NCBI RefSeq assembly: GCF_000715075.1
Contig: NC_134082.1
Span: 208,205,948 to 208,269,947 of the forward strand
Source: Nicotiana tabacum
Lineage: Eukaryota > Streptophyta > Magnoliopsida > Solanales > Solanaceae
Direction: 5' to 3'
DNA length: 64,000 nt
Within the stretch, counting starts at the first letter, position 1. The number at the start of each line of letters is the position of its first letter. Of the stretch, positions 23,236 to 34,191 are shown piece by piece. Under the pieces are notes generated by a model that ran no database searches, was not told the DNA's origin, and worked only from the letters and a program-made list of their open reading frames with translations. The position numbers and the translations under genes were made by a program.

Positions 23236-26200
23236 CTAGGTAGAGTTACCGCCACAATGACTTGTTCTCGGCCATAGTCCCATTCCCCTCGATGATTTCT
23301 CAACTACCTCTTTAGTTAGGCCTTTTGTAAGTGGATTTGACACATTATCACTTGACTTTACATAGTCAATCGTGATAATTCCTCTAGAGAGAAGTTGCCT
23401 AACGGTTTTATGTCTTCGTCGTATATGACGAGATTTACCGTTATACATAACGCTCCCAGCCCTTCCAATTGCCGCTTGGCTATCACAGTGTATGCATATT
23501 GGTGCCAACGGTTTGGGCCAAAATGGAATGTCTTCCAAGAAATTCTGGAGCCATTCAGCTTCTTCACCGGCTTTATCTAAGGCTATGAACTCAGCCTCCA
23601 TTGTAGAGCGGGCAATACATGTTTGTTTGGACGACTTCCAAGATACCGCTCCTCCACCAATAGTGAATACATATCCACTTGTGGACTTCGAATCAGTTGA
23701 ACCGGTGATCCAATTTGCATCACAATATCCTTCAATCACCGCAAGATATTTACTGTAGTGCAAATCAAAGTTTTGTGTATGTTCTAAGTATCCCAAAACT
23801 CGTTTCATCGCCATCCAATGAGATTGACCTGGATTGCTCGTGTATCGACTTAGTTTACTTATAGCACAAGCTATATCTGGTTGTGTACAATTCATGATGT
23901 ACATTAAGCATCCCAACACATGAGCATAATCCAATTGTGATATGCTTTGGCCTTTATTCTTTGCTAGTGTAAGATTTACGTCAATTGGAGTCTTTGCAAC
24001 TTTAAAGCCCAAGTGCTTGAATTTTTCAAGTACTGTCTTAATATAATGAGATTGTGACAATGCCAGACCTTGAGGAATCTTTTGGATCTTAATCCCCAGA
24101 ATTAAATCTGCAATTCCCAAGTCCTTCATATTAAACTTGCTAGTTAGCATACGCTTAGTAGCATTTATGTTGGCAAAGTTATTACTCATTATCAGCATAT
24201 CATCCACATATAGGAAAACAATGACTATGTGATTTGGAATATTTTTAATGTACACACATTTATCACATTCATTTATCTTAAAACCATTTGACAACATTGT
24301 TTGGTCAAATTTCGCATGCCATTGTTTGAGTGCTTGTTTTAGTTCGTAAAGGGACTTAACAAGTCTACATACCTTATTTTCTTTACCTGGAACCACAAAC
24401 CCTTCAGGTTGTTCCATGTAAATTTCTTCCTCCAACTCTCCATTTAAGAAGGCCGTTTTAACATCCATTTGATGAATTTCAAGACCATACACTGCAGCTA
24501 ATGCTACTAACATCCGTATGGACGTAATCCTCGTAACTGGGGAGTATGTATCAAAGTAGTCAAGACCTTCTCGTTGTATATACCCTTTGACAACAAGTCT
24601 TGCCTTAAATTTATCAATAGTGCCATCATCTTTCATTTTTCTCTTAAAAATCCATTTAGAACCCAAAGGTTTATTTCCAGGAGGAAGATCAACCAATTCC
24701 CATGTATGGTTGTTCAATATGGATTCTATTTCACTATTGACTGCCTCTTTCCAGAACAATGATTCCGAAGAAGACATAGTTTTTTTAAATGTTCGAGGCT
24801 CATTTTCCAATAAGAAAGTCACAAAATCTGGTCCAAACGAAGTAGACGTTCTTTGATGTTTACTACGTCTTGGACCCCCCTGATTAAATGTACTTTCTTT
24901 TGTTTCTTCCCGAGGTCGTTTAGATCCTTCACCAATCGACTCGTATTCCTTTTTATACGGATATATATATTTTCAAAGAACTCAGCATTATCTGATTCTA
25001 TAACCGTATTATTATGAATGTCGAGATTTTCTGATTTATGAACCAGAAATCGATATGCTTTACTATTAGTCACATATCCTATGAAAACACAATCAACTAT
25101 TTTCGGTCCTATTTTTACCCTTTTGGGTTTAGGAACTTGCACTTTTGCCAAACACCCCCACACTTTAAAATAATTCAAGTTGGGCTTCCTTCCTTTCCAT
25201 TTTTCATATGGAATGGATTGTGTTTTACTATGGGGTACTCGATTTAGTATTCGGCTGGCCGTAAGAACGGCTTCCCCCCACAAGTTCTGTGGCAAACCAG
25301 AACTTATCAACAATGCGTTCATCATCTCCTTTAATGAACGATTCTTTCTTTTCGCAATCCCATTGGATTGGGGCGTGTAAGGGGCTGTTGTTTGATGAAT
25401 AATTCCATATTCTAAACATATTTGTTCAAAAGGAGATTCATATTCACCACCCCTATCACTTCTTATCATTTTGATTTTCTTGTTAAGTTGCGTTTCAACT
25501 TCATTTTTGTATTGCTAGAATGCGTCTATTGCTTCATCTTTACTATTAAGTAAGTAAACATAGCAATATCGAGTACTATCGTCAATAAAAATTATGAAAT
25601 ACTTCTTTCCACCGCGAGATGGTATTGACTTCATGTCACAAATATCTGTGTGAATTAAGTCTAAAGGATTTGAATTCCTTTCAACCGACTTATAAGGATG
25701 TTTAACATACTTAGATTCCACACATATTTGACATTTTGATTTTTCGCATTCAAACTTAGGCAATACTTCCAAGTTTATCATTTTTCGCAAGGTTTTATAA
25801 TTGACATGACCCAAACGTACATGCCATAAATCATCTGACTTAAGTAAGTAAGAAGAAGCTGGAGTTTTATTATTATTTTCAACAACTATTACATTCATCT
25901 TGAAAAGGCTCTCAGTAAGGTAACCTTTTCCTACAAACATTTCATTCTTACTAATCACTACCTTGCCAGATATAATAACGCACTTGAAACCGTGTTTTAC
26001 ATGAAGTCCAGTAGAGACTAAGTTCTTCCTAATCTCGGGAGCATGAAGGACGTTGTTCAAAGTCATGACCTTGCCAGAAGTCATCTTGAGAAATATCTTT
26101 TCGTATCCTTCAATTTTTGCTGTAGCAGCATTTCCCATAGAGAGCGTCTCTTCGGGTCCAGCAGAAACATATGTAGAAAATGCTTCCCTCACAGCACAAA

Positions 26201-27233
26201 TATGGCGAGTGGCTCCAGAATCAATCCACCTCTCCGTTGGGTTTCCTACCAGGTTGCATTCAGAAAGCATGGCTCACAAGTCATCAACATCATCATGCTT
26301 TTCTACCATGTTTGCTTGACCCCTTTGCTTGTCTTTCTTCCGAGCACGACACTCCGTAGATTTGTGTCCGGTTTTCCCACAGTTGTAGCAGTTTCCACTG
26401 AACCGCTTCTTGCTTGGGTTGTATTTCGGGCCAGAAGCCTTCTTTCTCTTTTTGTTATCTTCAACAATATTTGCTCCCATTATTGTTGAATTTCTACGAC
26501 CTCTTCTCTCAGCAGCTTTATTGTCCTCTTCGATTCTCAATCGAACAATGAGATCTTCAAGGGACATCTCCTTTCGTTTGTGTTTCAAATAATTTTTGAA
26601 GTCCTTCCACAATGGAGGCAACTTCTCAATTATTGCTGCTACTTGGAATGCTTCATTGATGACAAGACCTTCAATGAAAATTTCGTTAGTAAAATTACTA
26701 AAAATTTTACTTTCAATATCAGTATTTATTTGAAACATACCTTCAGCAAGTAGATCATGAATAATCACTTGCAATTCTTGGACTTGGGTAATAACAGACT
26801 TGCTATCTACCATTTTGTAGTCCAAAAATTTTGCGGCGACGAATTTCTTCATCCCGGCATCTTCAGTTTTGTACTTCTTTTCAAGTGCATTCCACAATTC
26901 TTTTGACGTCTCCACGCCACTGTATACATTATACAGATTATCCTCCAGTCCGCTAAGAATATAATTCCTGCACAAGAAGTCAGAATGCTTCCACGCCTCA
27001 ATCACGAGAAAGCTATCATTCTCTGGAGTTTCATCTGGAAGATCAGGAACATCTTCCTTGATGAACTTCTGTAGACATAACGTAGTCAAGTAGAAGAACA
27101 TCTTTTGCTGCCAGCTCTTGAAATCCATCCCAAAAATTTTTCTGGGTTTCTTTGTCGGTTCCAACGCCGGAGTTCGACTTGTCGATGCGTTGGCAGTCAT
27201 CATCGGAACAACTTGATTTCCGTCATTCGCCAT
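23236..27233 (-). pseudogene. gag-pol of copia element 2, nearly intact but inactive
   Basis: Domains in order from ATG 27233: gag of UBN2 type, CCHC knuckle CYNCGKTGHKSTEC, protease WIDSGATRH, integrase zinc region and catalytic core (HTDICD, then DRGGEYESPF), reverse transcriptase with YVDDM (about 24190-24205), and Ty1-type RNase H ending at 23236. Only three disruptions break one frame: TGA after 'DDVDDL' (about 26271), TAG after 'DEAIDAF' (about 25512), and a 2-bp gain in an AT run at about 24963-24973. The third catalytic acid of integrase, normally Glu in an ERKN context, is Lys here (GIAKRKN), so even without the stops integration would fail. The RT/RNase H part (528 residues) is uninterrupted. 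Confidence 0.92.
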
Positions 27234-27249
27234 TTTTACTGTAAAAATG

Positions 27250-27440
27250 ATACAATCAAACGTTTAAAACTGGAGTGAAAAATCACGTAGATTTTAATCT
27301 TCAACAAAATGCCATGAAGGCTTTAAAACTGGAGTAAAAATCACGTAGATTTTAATCTCCAACAAACCGCCACGAAGGCTTTACTCTCCAAACGGGAGTA
27401 CACAAAAACCACAAAGGTTTTAGTTTCCAGAATATTAAGA
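27250..27440 (-). repeat. Short tandem repeats in the copia 2 leader
   Basis: Between gag and the 5' LTR, the phrase AATCACGTAGATTTTAATCT..CAACAAA..GCCA.GAAGGCTTTA occurs twice, with a third partial copy (CACAAAGGTTTTAGTTTCCA); the unit is about 65 bases. Copia 1 has the same kind of repeats at about 8300-8470. They lie in the untranslated leader of the genomic RNA. Confidence 0.55.
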
Positions 27441-27483
27441 ATAACACAAATACAGAAATAAAAGTTATTAAATTCCTTAAGCT

Positions 27484-28355
27484 TGTTGTTTCTTCTGTAC
27501 TTGTAAATAATGATTCTGGAAATTAGAACGTTAGCTTATAAACGTAAATATAAATAAAACAGAAATTAATTCGAGCCCACTGAATTCACAGTGTTTCCTT
27601 AAGGAATTTAATCCCCTCCTAGTACCCAAGGTTATGGATTATTTCCTCTCAGGATAGAATGAATTACACACTGGTGTAGCGGTGCTTCAAACCCCAATGT
27701 TTTAGCGAACACAAAGTTCGGCAGCAAATCACACTTATGGATGTTTTGTTTGTAGTTAAAAACAATGCAGAATAAAAAGGACAACTTAGAAGTTGAATGG
27801 AAATTCTGAGAGAAAGGAATGCAAAGTATAGCCAATGTTGAATTCTTACTGAAGAGAATATCAGATTGCAATTCATTTTTTCAGTGTATACGCAGTGTAT
27901 ACAGAGTGTATATCTAGTATATACAAAGTGTATATCCAGTGTATACAGAGTGTTTCGAGTGTTTTTTCCGATGTGTTATTCTTTATCTCCAACTTATGCT
28001 CTATTTATAGCAGTTATTTGAGAGAAATCCGCCCCCTCCATGGTACAACAAGCACTAGGCTATCATAGAGGAAGCACTTACATGGTGGAATGTACACTTG
28101 CTTGGTGGGAGGAGCACTTGCACCATTGTGGGAGGTGCACTAGGCTGCTTATTGCTTAGTGTTGCAACACAATATACGGAATGGAAAACATCTGTTACAA
28201 ACACGGATTATATCACGTTAATATTCACTATTAACAAATAAATTTGGTCCAAAAAATTAATCAATCGATCGATCATTTGACCAAATCCGAATCCAAATCC
28301 CATTTTCCATTCACTCTAATTTTAAGACTATTTCATCTTAAACAAAAACTCCACA
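27484..28355 (-). repeat. 5' LTR of copia element 2
   Basis: 872 bp, TGTTG at the left and CTCCACA at the right on the + strand. Differs from the 3' LTR by scattered substitutions and by fewer GTGTATAC-type units (about 27880-27960). Confidence 0.9.
28001..28010 (-). promoter_or_regulatory. TATA box in the 5' LTR of copia 2
   Basis: CTATAAATAG on the minus strand, about 345 bases from the outer (U3) edge of the LTR. The same box is at the matching position of the 3' LTR (22310-22319) and of the copia 1 LTR (about 8853-8862), which supports its role as the retrotransposon promoter. Confidence 0.6.
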
Positions 28356-28525
28356 AAATCAATATCAAGCATCACATTACTCATAAAGCGGAATTCTTTG
28401 CAATTGTCGGATATCAACCATATAAAGACTAAATATTACAGGGTAACAAACCTGGGATGCCATGAAATTTGAGTGACACGTGTTGGATCAATTGAAGTCG
28501 ACGAAGAACAAGTTTTCAATTTCAT

Positions 28526-28972
28526 AATTGATGATTTTCTTGGGAAAAAAAGAAAAGCAAAGGCATTGTACTGTTAAACATTATTCAAATAAGTAATATA
28601 TTAACTTGTAAAAGAGAGAGATGATAGGAATTACGTTTCATTATAACTGTTCCATAAGGATAACCGAAGAGAAGAATGAGAAAGGTCGGGGAAAATGGAC
28701 ATGAAATATAGAAGAAGAAATAGTCGATAATCCATCACAGTTCAGACAACCACACTTCTATGCTTTGCGCGTAGTCTCTTGTTGCACTTAGAAGTGAACT
28801 ACTTTTTCATATTGAGACACACTTTTGTGGATTACTTTCCTGTATATATTAAGGTAAGTAACTAATTATAGTGACAGTATGATGCTAACACATAATAATA
28901 ATACATGTTTCTTCAATTAAGTGATATGAGAAAAGTTAAAACAATTAAAAAAAGGAAAGAACTTATGCCTAT
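28526..28972. other. Spacer between P4H remnant and copia 3
   Basis: Would have held the 5' end and promoter of the prolyl 4-hydroxylase gene. The minus-strand frame runs back to an AG near 28573, so the first coding exon may begin there. Otherwise AT-rich, no gene. Confidence 0.45.
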
Positions 28973-29208
28973 TATTGAGAGTTAAAGGATAGAATGTAAG
29001 AATGGGCATTTTAGACAATACACACTCACACATGTGATAGACACGTGAGTGATTAGTTAACCTGTTAGAGTATAGTTAAATACAATGTAATGGAATGTAT
29101 AGTGATAAGAGAATTAGAAATCAACTTCGTCTTTCTTCCTCCTCTCCTCATTCTTTGAATTCTCTAGAAACTAGGGTTTAATTGTTCATGCAATCCTAGA
29201 TTCTATCA
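28973..29208 (+). repeat. 5' LTR of copia element 3
   Basis: TATTGAGAGTTAAAGG ... GATTCTATCA, 236 bp, followed directly by the primer-binding site. It may have begun with TG in the ancestor, as the first TG is at 28976. It differs from the 3' LTR by several substitutions. Confidence 0.85.
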
Positions 29209-29421
29209 TGGTATCAGAGCCAGGCCCACCCCAATTATTGTTACCGATGTTGGGCCCCCATTTATGTTGTCCACGCTCCAGAGGTCTCGGCGTGAGGGGG
29301 GTGTTGAGTTGTCCCACATCGGAGGGATTTGAGGTCCTTGGTCTCCTTATATGGTTTGGGCAATCCTCACCTCATAAGCTAGATTTTGGGGTTGAGTTAG
29401 ACCCAATGTCCATTCTTATCA
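29209..29421 (+). mobile_element. TRIM body: primer site, interior and 3' LTR, inside copia 3
   Basis: After the primer site at 29209 comes a short interior of about 90 bases, a purine run CGTGAGGGGGG and then a 120-bp LTR-like unit from TGTTGAGTTGTCCCACATCGG (29302) to ...CATTCTTATCA (29421). This is the plan of a terminal-repeat retrotransposon in miniature. A related LTR fragment is in the P4H remnant at 20477-20576. Its own 5' LTR is absent: the copia 3 LTR sits in its place. Directly after the TRIM LTR the bases TGGTATC start another primer-site-like sequence, then pol of copia 3 begins. Confidence 0.7.
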
Positions 29422-31948
29422 TGGTATCTAGCTGTAATGAGTTATTAGCATCTTTAGGTATTGTGCATCAAAGCAGTTTCCTTACACATCCCAACAGAAT
29501 GGGGTAGTGGAAAGGAAACAGAGGCATATATTTGAAGTAGCTAGAGCATTAAGCTTTCAGAGTTGTATTCCTAGCAGGTTTTGGGGAGACTGTATTAAGA
29601 CTGTAGTATCCTTGATCAATAAATGGCCTACATCTTTGTTACATGGAAAGTCTCCTTATGAGATTTTGTATAACAAACTACCTGCTATTGATCACTTGAA
29701 AGTATTTGGATGTTTATGCTTTGCTAGCAATTTGCCAAAGGGAGACAAGTTTGCAAAGAGGGCAAGAAAATCAGTCCTCATAGGATACTCAGAAGTTCAG
29801 AAAGGATATAGATTGTTTGACTTGGAAACTAACTCTATATTTGTAAGCGGGGATGTTAGTTTTAGAGAACATAGTTTTCCTTTCAGAGAAAATACAACTA
29901 CTATAGAAGACTGTTTTCCTATCCAAACAACTGTGTCAATACAACCTGATTACTCATCATCAGCTTCAACTACTACTGCACAAGAATCATACCCCACTAT
30001 AGCCACAGATGTCCTTATTCCACCCAGAGACAATGATCTAGTCAAAGGAGATGTCAATATACCAGTTCCAGAAATGCTGGATACTGATTCTACAACTCCA
30101 AATACAGAAGCAGTTGAAGGTGAACATGAAGTGCAAGATATTTCAGCTGAATTGCTCCCAAACAATGTACGACAGAGATTGCTATTGCTCCTCACACAAG
30201 CAGAATGGCACATGTTGATGATCAAGGTCCTAGGAAGACAACAAGGACATCAAAGCCTGTAGTTTGGCTAAAGGACTATCAGACCACCAAGAAGTTCACT
30301 GGTTGCTGTCTATACCCCTTATCTAATACTTTGACTTACGCTAATCTCTCATCAGGTTATCAAGCATATTTGGAGGCATTTTCAGCTGAAGTGGAACCCA
30401 GCACTTTCCAACAGGCTTCCAATGACAGCAGATCGGTTGCAGCTATGAAAGAGGAGATCAAAGCACTTGAGGAAAATAACACTTGGGAGATAGTGGATTT
30501 ACCAGCTGGGAAGCAGGCTATTGGATCAAAATGGGTGTACAAAATTAAATACAAATCTAATGGAGAGGTATAAAGATACAAGGCAAGGCTGGTTGCAAAT
30601 GGATATAATCAAAAGGAAGGGCTGGGCTACCATGACACTTTTTCCCCTGTAGCCAAAATGGTCACAATCAGGACCATTATTAGTATACCTGTTGCAAAAG
30701 GATGGATTCTATATCAAATGGGTGTGAGCAATGCCTTTATACAAGGAGATCTCTATGAGGAGGTTTATATGAAGTTACTTCAGGGATTTCACAAGCAGGG
30801 GGAGTTGAGGGTATGCAGGCTTATGAAATCTCTCTATGGTCTCAAACAAACATCCAGGCAATGGAACATAAAACTCACTGATGCACTTACTCAGAATGGC
30901 TATAAACAGAGTGCATTTGATCACTCCTTATTCACAAAGCACCAAGGAGAAGAGGTGGTCATTATACTGATATATATGGATGATTTGCTAATTACTGGGA
31001 GCTGCTCCAGTCTAATTAATGATGCCAAGATAATTTTACATAGTAAGTTCAAAGTTAAGGACTTAGGCACATTAAGATATTTCCTGGGAATTGAAGTCTC
31101 AAGATCAAAGAAGGGGATCCTACTTAATCAGAGAAAGTATGTTTTGGAATTAATCTCGGAGACAGGTTTGAGTGGTGCAAGGCCAATTGCAACTCCTATA
31201 GAGTTGAATCAAAAATTGACAACAGTGGAATATGACACAAGCATTGGGAAGATAGGAGATTCAGAGTTGGAAGACAAATCAGCTTATCAAAGACTGATAG
31301 GAAGATTGTTATGCTTAACTATCACTAGTCTTGACATAAGCTTTGCAGTACAAACCTAGAGTCAATTTATGCAAAATCCCAAACAATCACACATGGAGGC
31401 AGCATTGAGAGTGGTGAGATACATCAAGGGAGCACCAGGAATGGAGTTATTGATGGAAGCAAGAGTTGAGCAACTTAGTGCATACTCTGATTCAGATTGG
31501 GCATCATGCCTTAACACAAGAAGGTCTGTGACAAGTTATGTTGTGAAGCTAGGGAATTCCTTGATTTCATGGAAATCAAAGAAACAACCTGCAGGAGTTC
31601 AGCAGAAGCTGAATACAGAAGCATGGCAGCTGCAACTGCAGAAATCACATGGCTGACAGGAATGTTGGAAGACTTGGGGATCAAAGTGTCTAAACTTGTT
31701 TCTCTGTTCTGTGACAACAATGCAGCCATTCAAATTGCTGGAAATCCAATATTTCATGAGAGAACAAAGCATATCGAGATAGATTGTCACTGTGTAAGAG
31801 AGAAGATCAAAGCAGGGCTCATACATCCATGCCATGTTTCTTCTTCTTTGTAGTTAGCTGATCTCCTAACAAAGGGATTGACTGTTGCAAAACATTGTTT
31901 CCTAGTATCCAAGCTTGGTGTGATAGATATATTCCACCCTCCAGCTTG
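29422..31948 (+). pseudogene. pol fragment of copia element 3
   Basis: The frame begins within the integrase core (LLASLGIVHQSSFLTHPN), is interrupted near 29503 by a stop where the family has the catalytic-Glu region (GVVERKQRH), and continues through the integrase C-terminus, reverse transcriptase (MDDLLITG near 30976-30997) and RNase H ([19 protein letters not shown]) to about 31948. Lesions include a frame change near 30200, TAA at about 30571, TAG at about 31357 and a frame change near 31590. Different family from copia 1 and 2, closer to the RE1-type. Confidence 0.88.
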
Positions 31949-31956
31949 AGGGGGAG

Positions 31957-32427
31957 TATTGAGAGTTAAAGGATAGAATGTAAGAAGAGGCATTTTAGAC
32001 AATACACACTGACACATGTGATAGACACATGAGTGATTAGTTAAGTTGTTAGAGTATAGTTAAATACTGTGAAATGGAATGTACATTGATAAGAGAATTA
32101 GAAATCAACTTCGTCTTTCTTCCTCCTCTTCTCCTTCTCTGAATTCTCTAGAAACAACAACAACAACCCAGTATAATCCCACTTAGTGGGGTCTGGGGAG
32201 GGTAGTGTGTACGCAGACCTTACTCCTATCCTAGGGTAGAGAGGCTGTTTCCAAATAGGCCCCCGACATCCTTCCCGCCAAGAACTTCCCACCTTGCTCT
32301 TGGGGAGACTCGAACTCACAACCTTTTGGTTGGAAGTGGAGGTTGCTTACCATCAGAGCAACCCCTCTTGTCTCTGAATTCTCTAGAAATTAGAGTTTAA
32401 TTGTTCATGCAATCCTAGATTCTATCA
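31957..32427 (+). repeat. 3' LTR of copia element 3, split by a SINE
   Basis: TATTGAGAGTTAAAGG at 31957 to GATTCTATCA at 32427. Removing the SINE (32155-32370) and one copy of its 19-bp duplication leaves 236 bp, the same as the 5' LTR. Confidence 0.88.
32155..32370 (-). mobile_element. tRNA-derived SINE with (TTG)n tail in the copia 3 LTR
   Basis: On the minus strand: a tRNA-like head with a B-box-like GGTTGTGAGTTCGAGTC, then ACAGCCTCTCTACCCTAGG, GTCTGCGTACACACTACCC, CCCCAGACCCCACTAAGTGG and a (TTG)n tail at 32155-32166. The 216-bp body is flanked by a perfect 19-bp duplication beginning TCTCTGAATTC and ending CTAGAAA (32136-32154 and 32371-32389). The form resembles the TS-like SINEs of Solanaceae. 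Same family as the fragment at 13332-13448. Confidence 0.9.
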
Positions 32428-32813
32428 CCATCAACCAGTGACTTCATTCTTTTTTATAAAATATTATTCATTAAAAGAAAACCTTTTTAAGAAAGTTGAA
32501 GCTTTTATACTGCACAATGTACAAATCTCAATTGAATCGTGTTTGCTCTTTTTCCATTCATTTCTTGCAAAAAATGCATTAGAAATAAGTATCCCGAAGA
32601 ATTGTTTTTAATTGGGAAAATGACACTGTATAGCCGCATTGAAAATAATATTTTGTATGTTATATTAAAAAATATACAAATTTTATACAATTTTTCGAAG
32701 TAAATAGATTCTAACGCGGGCTAAAAGTGATAATACCACTTTTTAATTCGCATGATTGGACAAATTTAATTAAGAAGAATATGTTCAATCTGAATTTCAA
32801 AATGCAATGTTTA
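32428..32813. other. AT-rich spacer, nothing recognised
   Basis: Between copia 3 and a Tourist-like MITE. No gene or clear repeat is seen. Confidence 0.5.
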
Positions 32814-33832
32814 AGGTTGTGTTTGGTATGAAGGAAAATATTTTCCGAAAAATGTTTCCAATGTTCTCATGTTTGGTTGGCTTAAATGTTTTAAAAAATA
32901 TTTTCAACTTATTTTCCTCCAATTGGAGGAAAATGTGTTCCTTATCAAGAGAATTAAAAATATTTTTCAAAACTCCTTCTCAACCTTTCCCACCCCGCAC
33001 CAACCCACCCAGCCCCACCCTACGCCTACCCACCCCACCCCTTCTCTCCAAAAGGCATTTTTTTTATTTTAATTTTTTTTCCGTCACCACCCATCCTGCT
33101 ACCCCCTCCCCCTCTCCTCATCTAATCAGGTCTGCAAGACCTTACAGATTTATTCATCATCTTAGGTCTTGGAGTTCTTCTTTTTCTTTTTACCTTCACT
33201 TGCAACAGGGAGTTCCTCTCCATTTTTTTCCTTACTCTTCTTCTTTTTCTTCTTCTTTGATGTTCCCTCCTCACTCACACCATTCCCATTACCTGCAGTC
33301 TGATCCTCTTCATGCTCTGGCTCCTATTCTGATTTCCGCTTCTCCTCCCCGCCAACCCCATTGCCACCCGCCCCCTCACAAAAAAAGTTTACTTTTTTTT
33401 TTGTAATTTTTAAATTTCTATTTTTTCGTTTTTCTGCACATACCCCTCCCCCCGCCCCTGCCCCCTCCCTTTGGAATTTTTTTTAAAAAATATATTTTCA
33501 GTTTTAATTTTTTCATCTTTCGGTTTACAGGTCCGAAATTTTATAAGTTCCAAAATAATGAGTTCGGGGGTTTATGTGTTTAGAAGTTTACGGGTTCGAA
33601 AGTTCGCGGTTTCGAAAATTTAGCAGTTCAGAAGTTTATTAAATTTGTGGGTTCGGAAGGTTGTTGGTTCGAAAGTTTATGGCTTCGTGTTTATTATATC
33701 TAAATTATTTATGAATATTCTTGAGAAGTTATCTTCATTAATTTGCGTGACCAAACACCGAAAAATGAATAATATTACTACTTGTTTTCCAAAAAAATAT
33801 TTTCTTATATTTTCCGTTATACCAAACACACC
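32814..33832. mobile_element. PIF/Harbinger (Tourist-like) non-autonomous element
   Basis: Left end GGTTGTGTTTGGTATGAAGG; the right end in reverse complement is GGGTGTGTTTGGTATAACGG. A 3-bp TAA flanks both ends, as expected for PIF/Harbinger. The roughly 1-kb body is non-coding: CT-rich stretches at 32985-33470 and a degenerate array of 'GTTCGAAAGTTTA' phrases at 33530-33690. Plus-strand reading frames here are low-complexity Pro/Ser/Phe strings and not genes. A second copy lies around 48199-48444. Confidence 0.75.
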
Positions 33833-33864
33833 CTAAATTATGTAACTATGACACTCTTGTTTAG

Positions 33865-34030
33865 TCGAGAAATTTTATTGGGTGCCTCACACAACTGACA
33901 TTAGTTGTGTGAAGCTCCTTTTTGTCTCACAAAATTTGTGGACCCCAATCTTACACTTCTGGGTCCCCAAAAATTTGGGTTCACAAAACTGTGAGACAAA
34001 AAAAAATACCTCATACAACTAGTGTATGGA
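33865..34030. repeat. Fold-back repeat near the GPAT 3' end
   Basis: TTTTTGTCTCACAAAATTTG at about 33918 pairs with CACAAAACTGTGAGACAAAAA at about 33981-34001, with CACACAACTGACATTAGTTG and CATACAACTAGTGTATGGAG on the outer sides. Probably a MITE; ends were not fixed. Confidence 0.5.
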
Positions 34031-34191
34031 GATTCGAAGCCAAACGACTAATCACTTTAATGAGGTTTTGTAGTTTATTTCTGTTTTTTCTCGTCAACTG
34101 TTAACTGTTTAATTCTCTTTACAATTTGGAACATGACCACAAATAAAAACTTCTGAATACAATTTGTAAACCCCATACAATTTTTTCTCTA

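Larger units (their letters stand above)
21791..28355 (-). mobile_element. Ty1/copia element 2 (Tork-like), full length
   Basis: Two LTRs (21791-22675 and 27484-28355) flank a gag-pol on the minus strand (27233-23236). A purine-rich tract, CATGTGGGGGAT on the minus strand, abuts the left (3') LTR. The element interrupts the prolyl 4-hydroxylase gene near its second exon. The 5-bp flanks (CAAAG left, AAATC right) do not match, so either the target duplication has mutated or the ends were rearranged. The LTRs differ at many sites, mostly transitions, so it is not very recent. Confidence 0.92.
19863..28525 (-). pseudogene. Prolyl 4-hydroxylase gene, disrupted by transposons
   Basis: Exons of a plant 2-oxoglutarate/Fe(II) prolyl 4-hydroxylase (hydroxylates proline in cell-wall proteins, ER/Golgi) are spread over 8.7 kb: 28525-28452 (DPTRVTQISWHPR), a degenerate piece near 28415-28356, 21205-21101 (LEKSTVADN...RTSSGMFL), 20976-20919, 20832-20657 (HYEHGQKYEPHYDFFTD, with the His-x-Asp iron ligands), 20476-20416, and about 20128-19863 (distal His in SLHGSCPV, 2-OG Lys in KWSTTKW). 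Copia 2 separates the first exons from the rest. The last exon has no usable AG at the expected point, is off by one base against its phase, and an hAT MITE sits beside it. Further on, the frame stops after 'IDDTPSST' while the Cys-rich tail (CVDQNPEC...YMVG) continues in another frame and ends early. I judge it a pseudogene. The upstream signal-anchor exon is uncertain (an open stretch continues to about 28570). Confidence 0.85.
28973..32427 (+). mobile_element. Ty1/copia element 3, deleted and chimeric
   Basis: Two 236-bp LTRs (28973-29208; 31957-32427, the latter lengthened by a SINE) flank a pol fragment. A canonical primer-binding site TGGTATCAGAGCC follows the 5' LTR at 29209, and a purine tract TTGAGGGGGAG precedes the 3' LTR. 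Gag, protease and the front of integrase are missing, and a TRIM element body lies there instead (29209-29421). Flanking bases (CCTAT, CCATC) do not form a clear duplication. Confidence 0.88.

Noticed and set aside
32290..32365. tRNA-like sequence on the minus strand
   Set aside because: It is the head of a SINE: there is no full cloverleaf or acceptor stem, and it is followed by a SINE body and (TTG)n tail.
32807..33406. 199-codon plus-strand frame rich in Pro, Ser and Phe
   Set aside because: It lies in the non-coding CT-rich body of a Tourist-like element; the composition reflects simple sequence.
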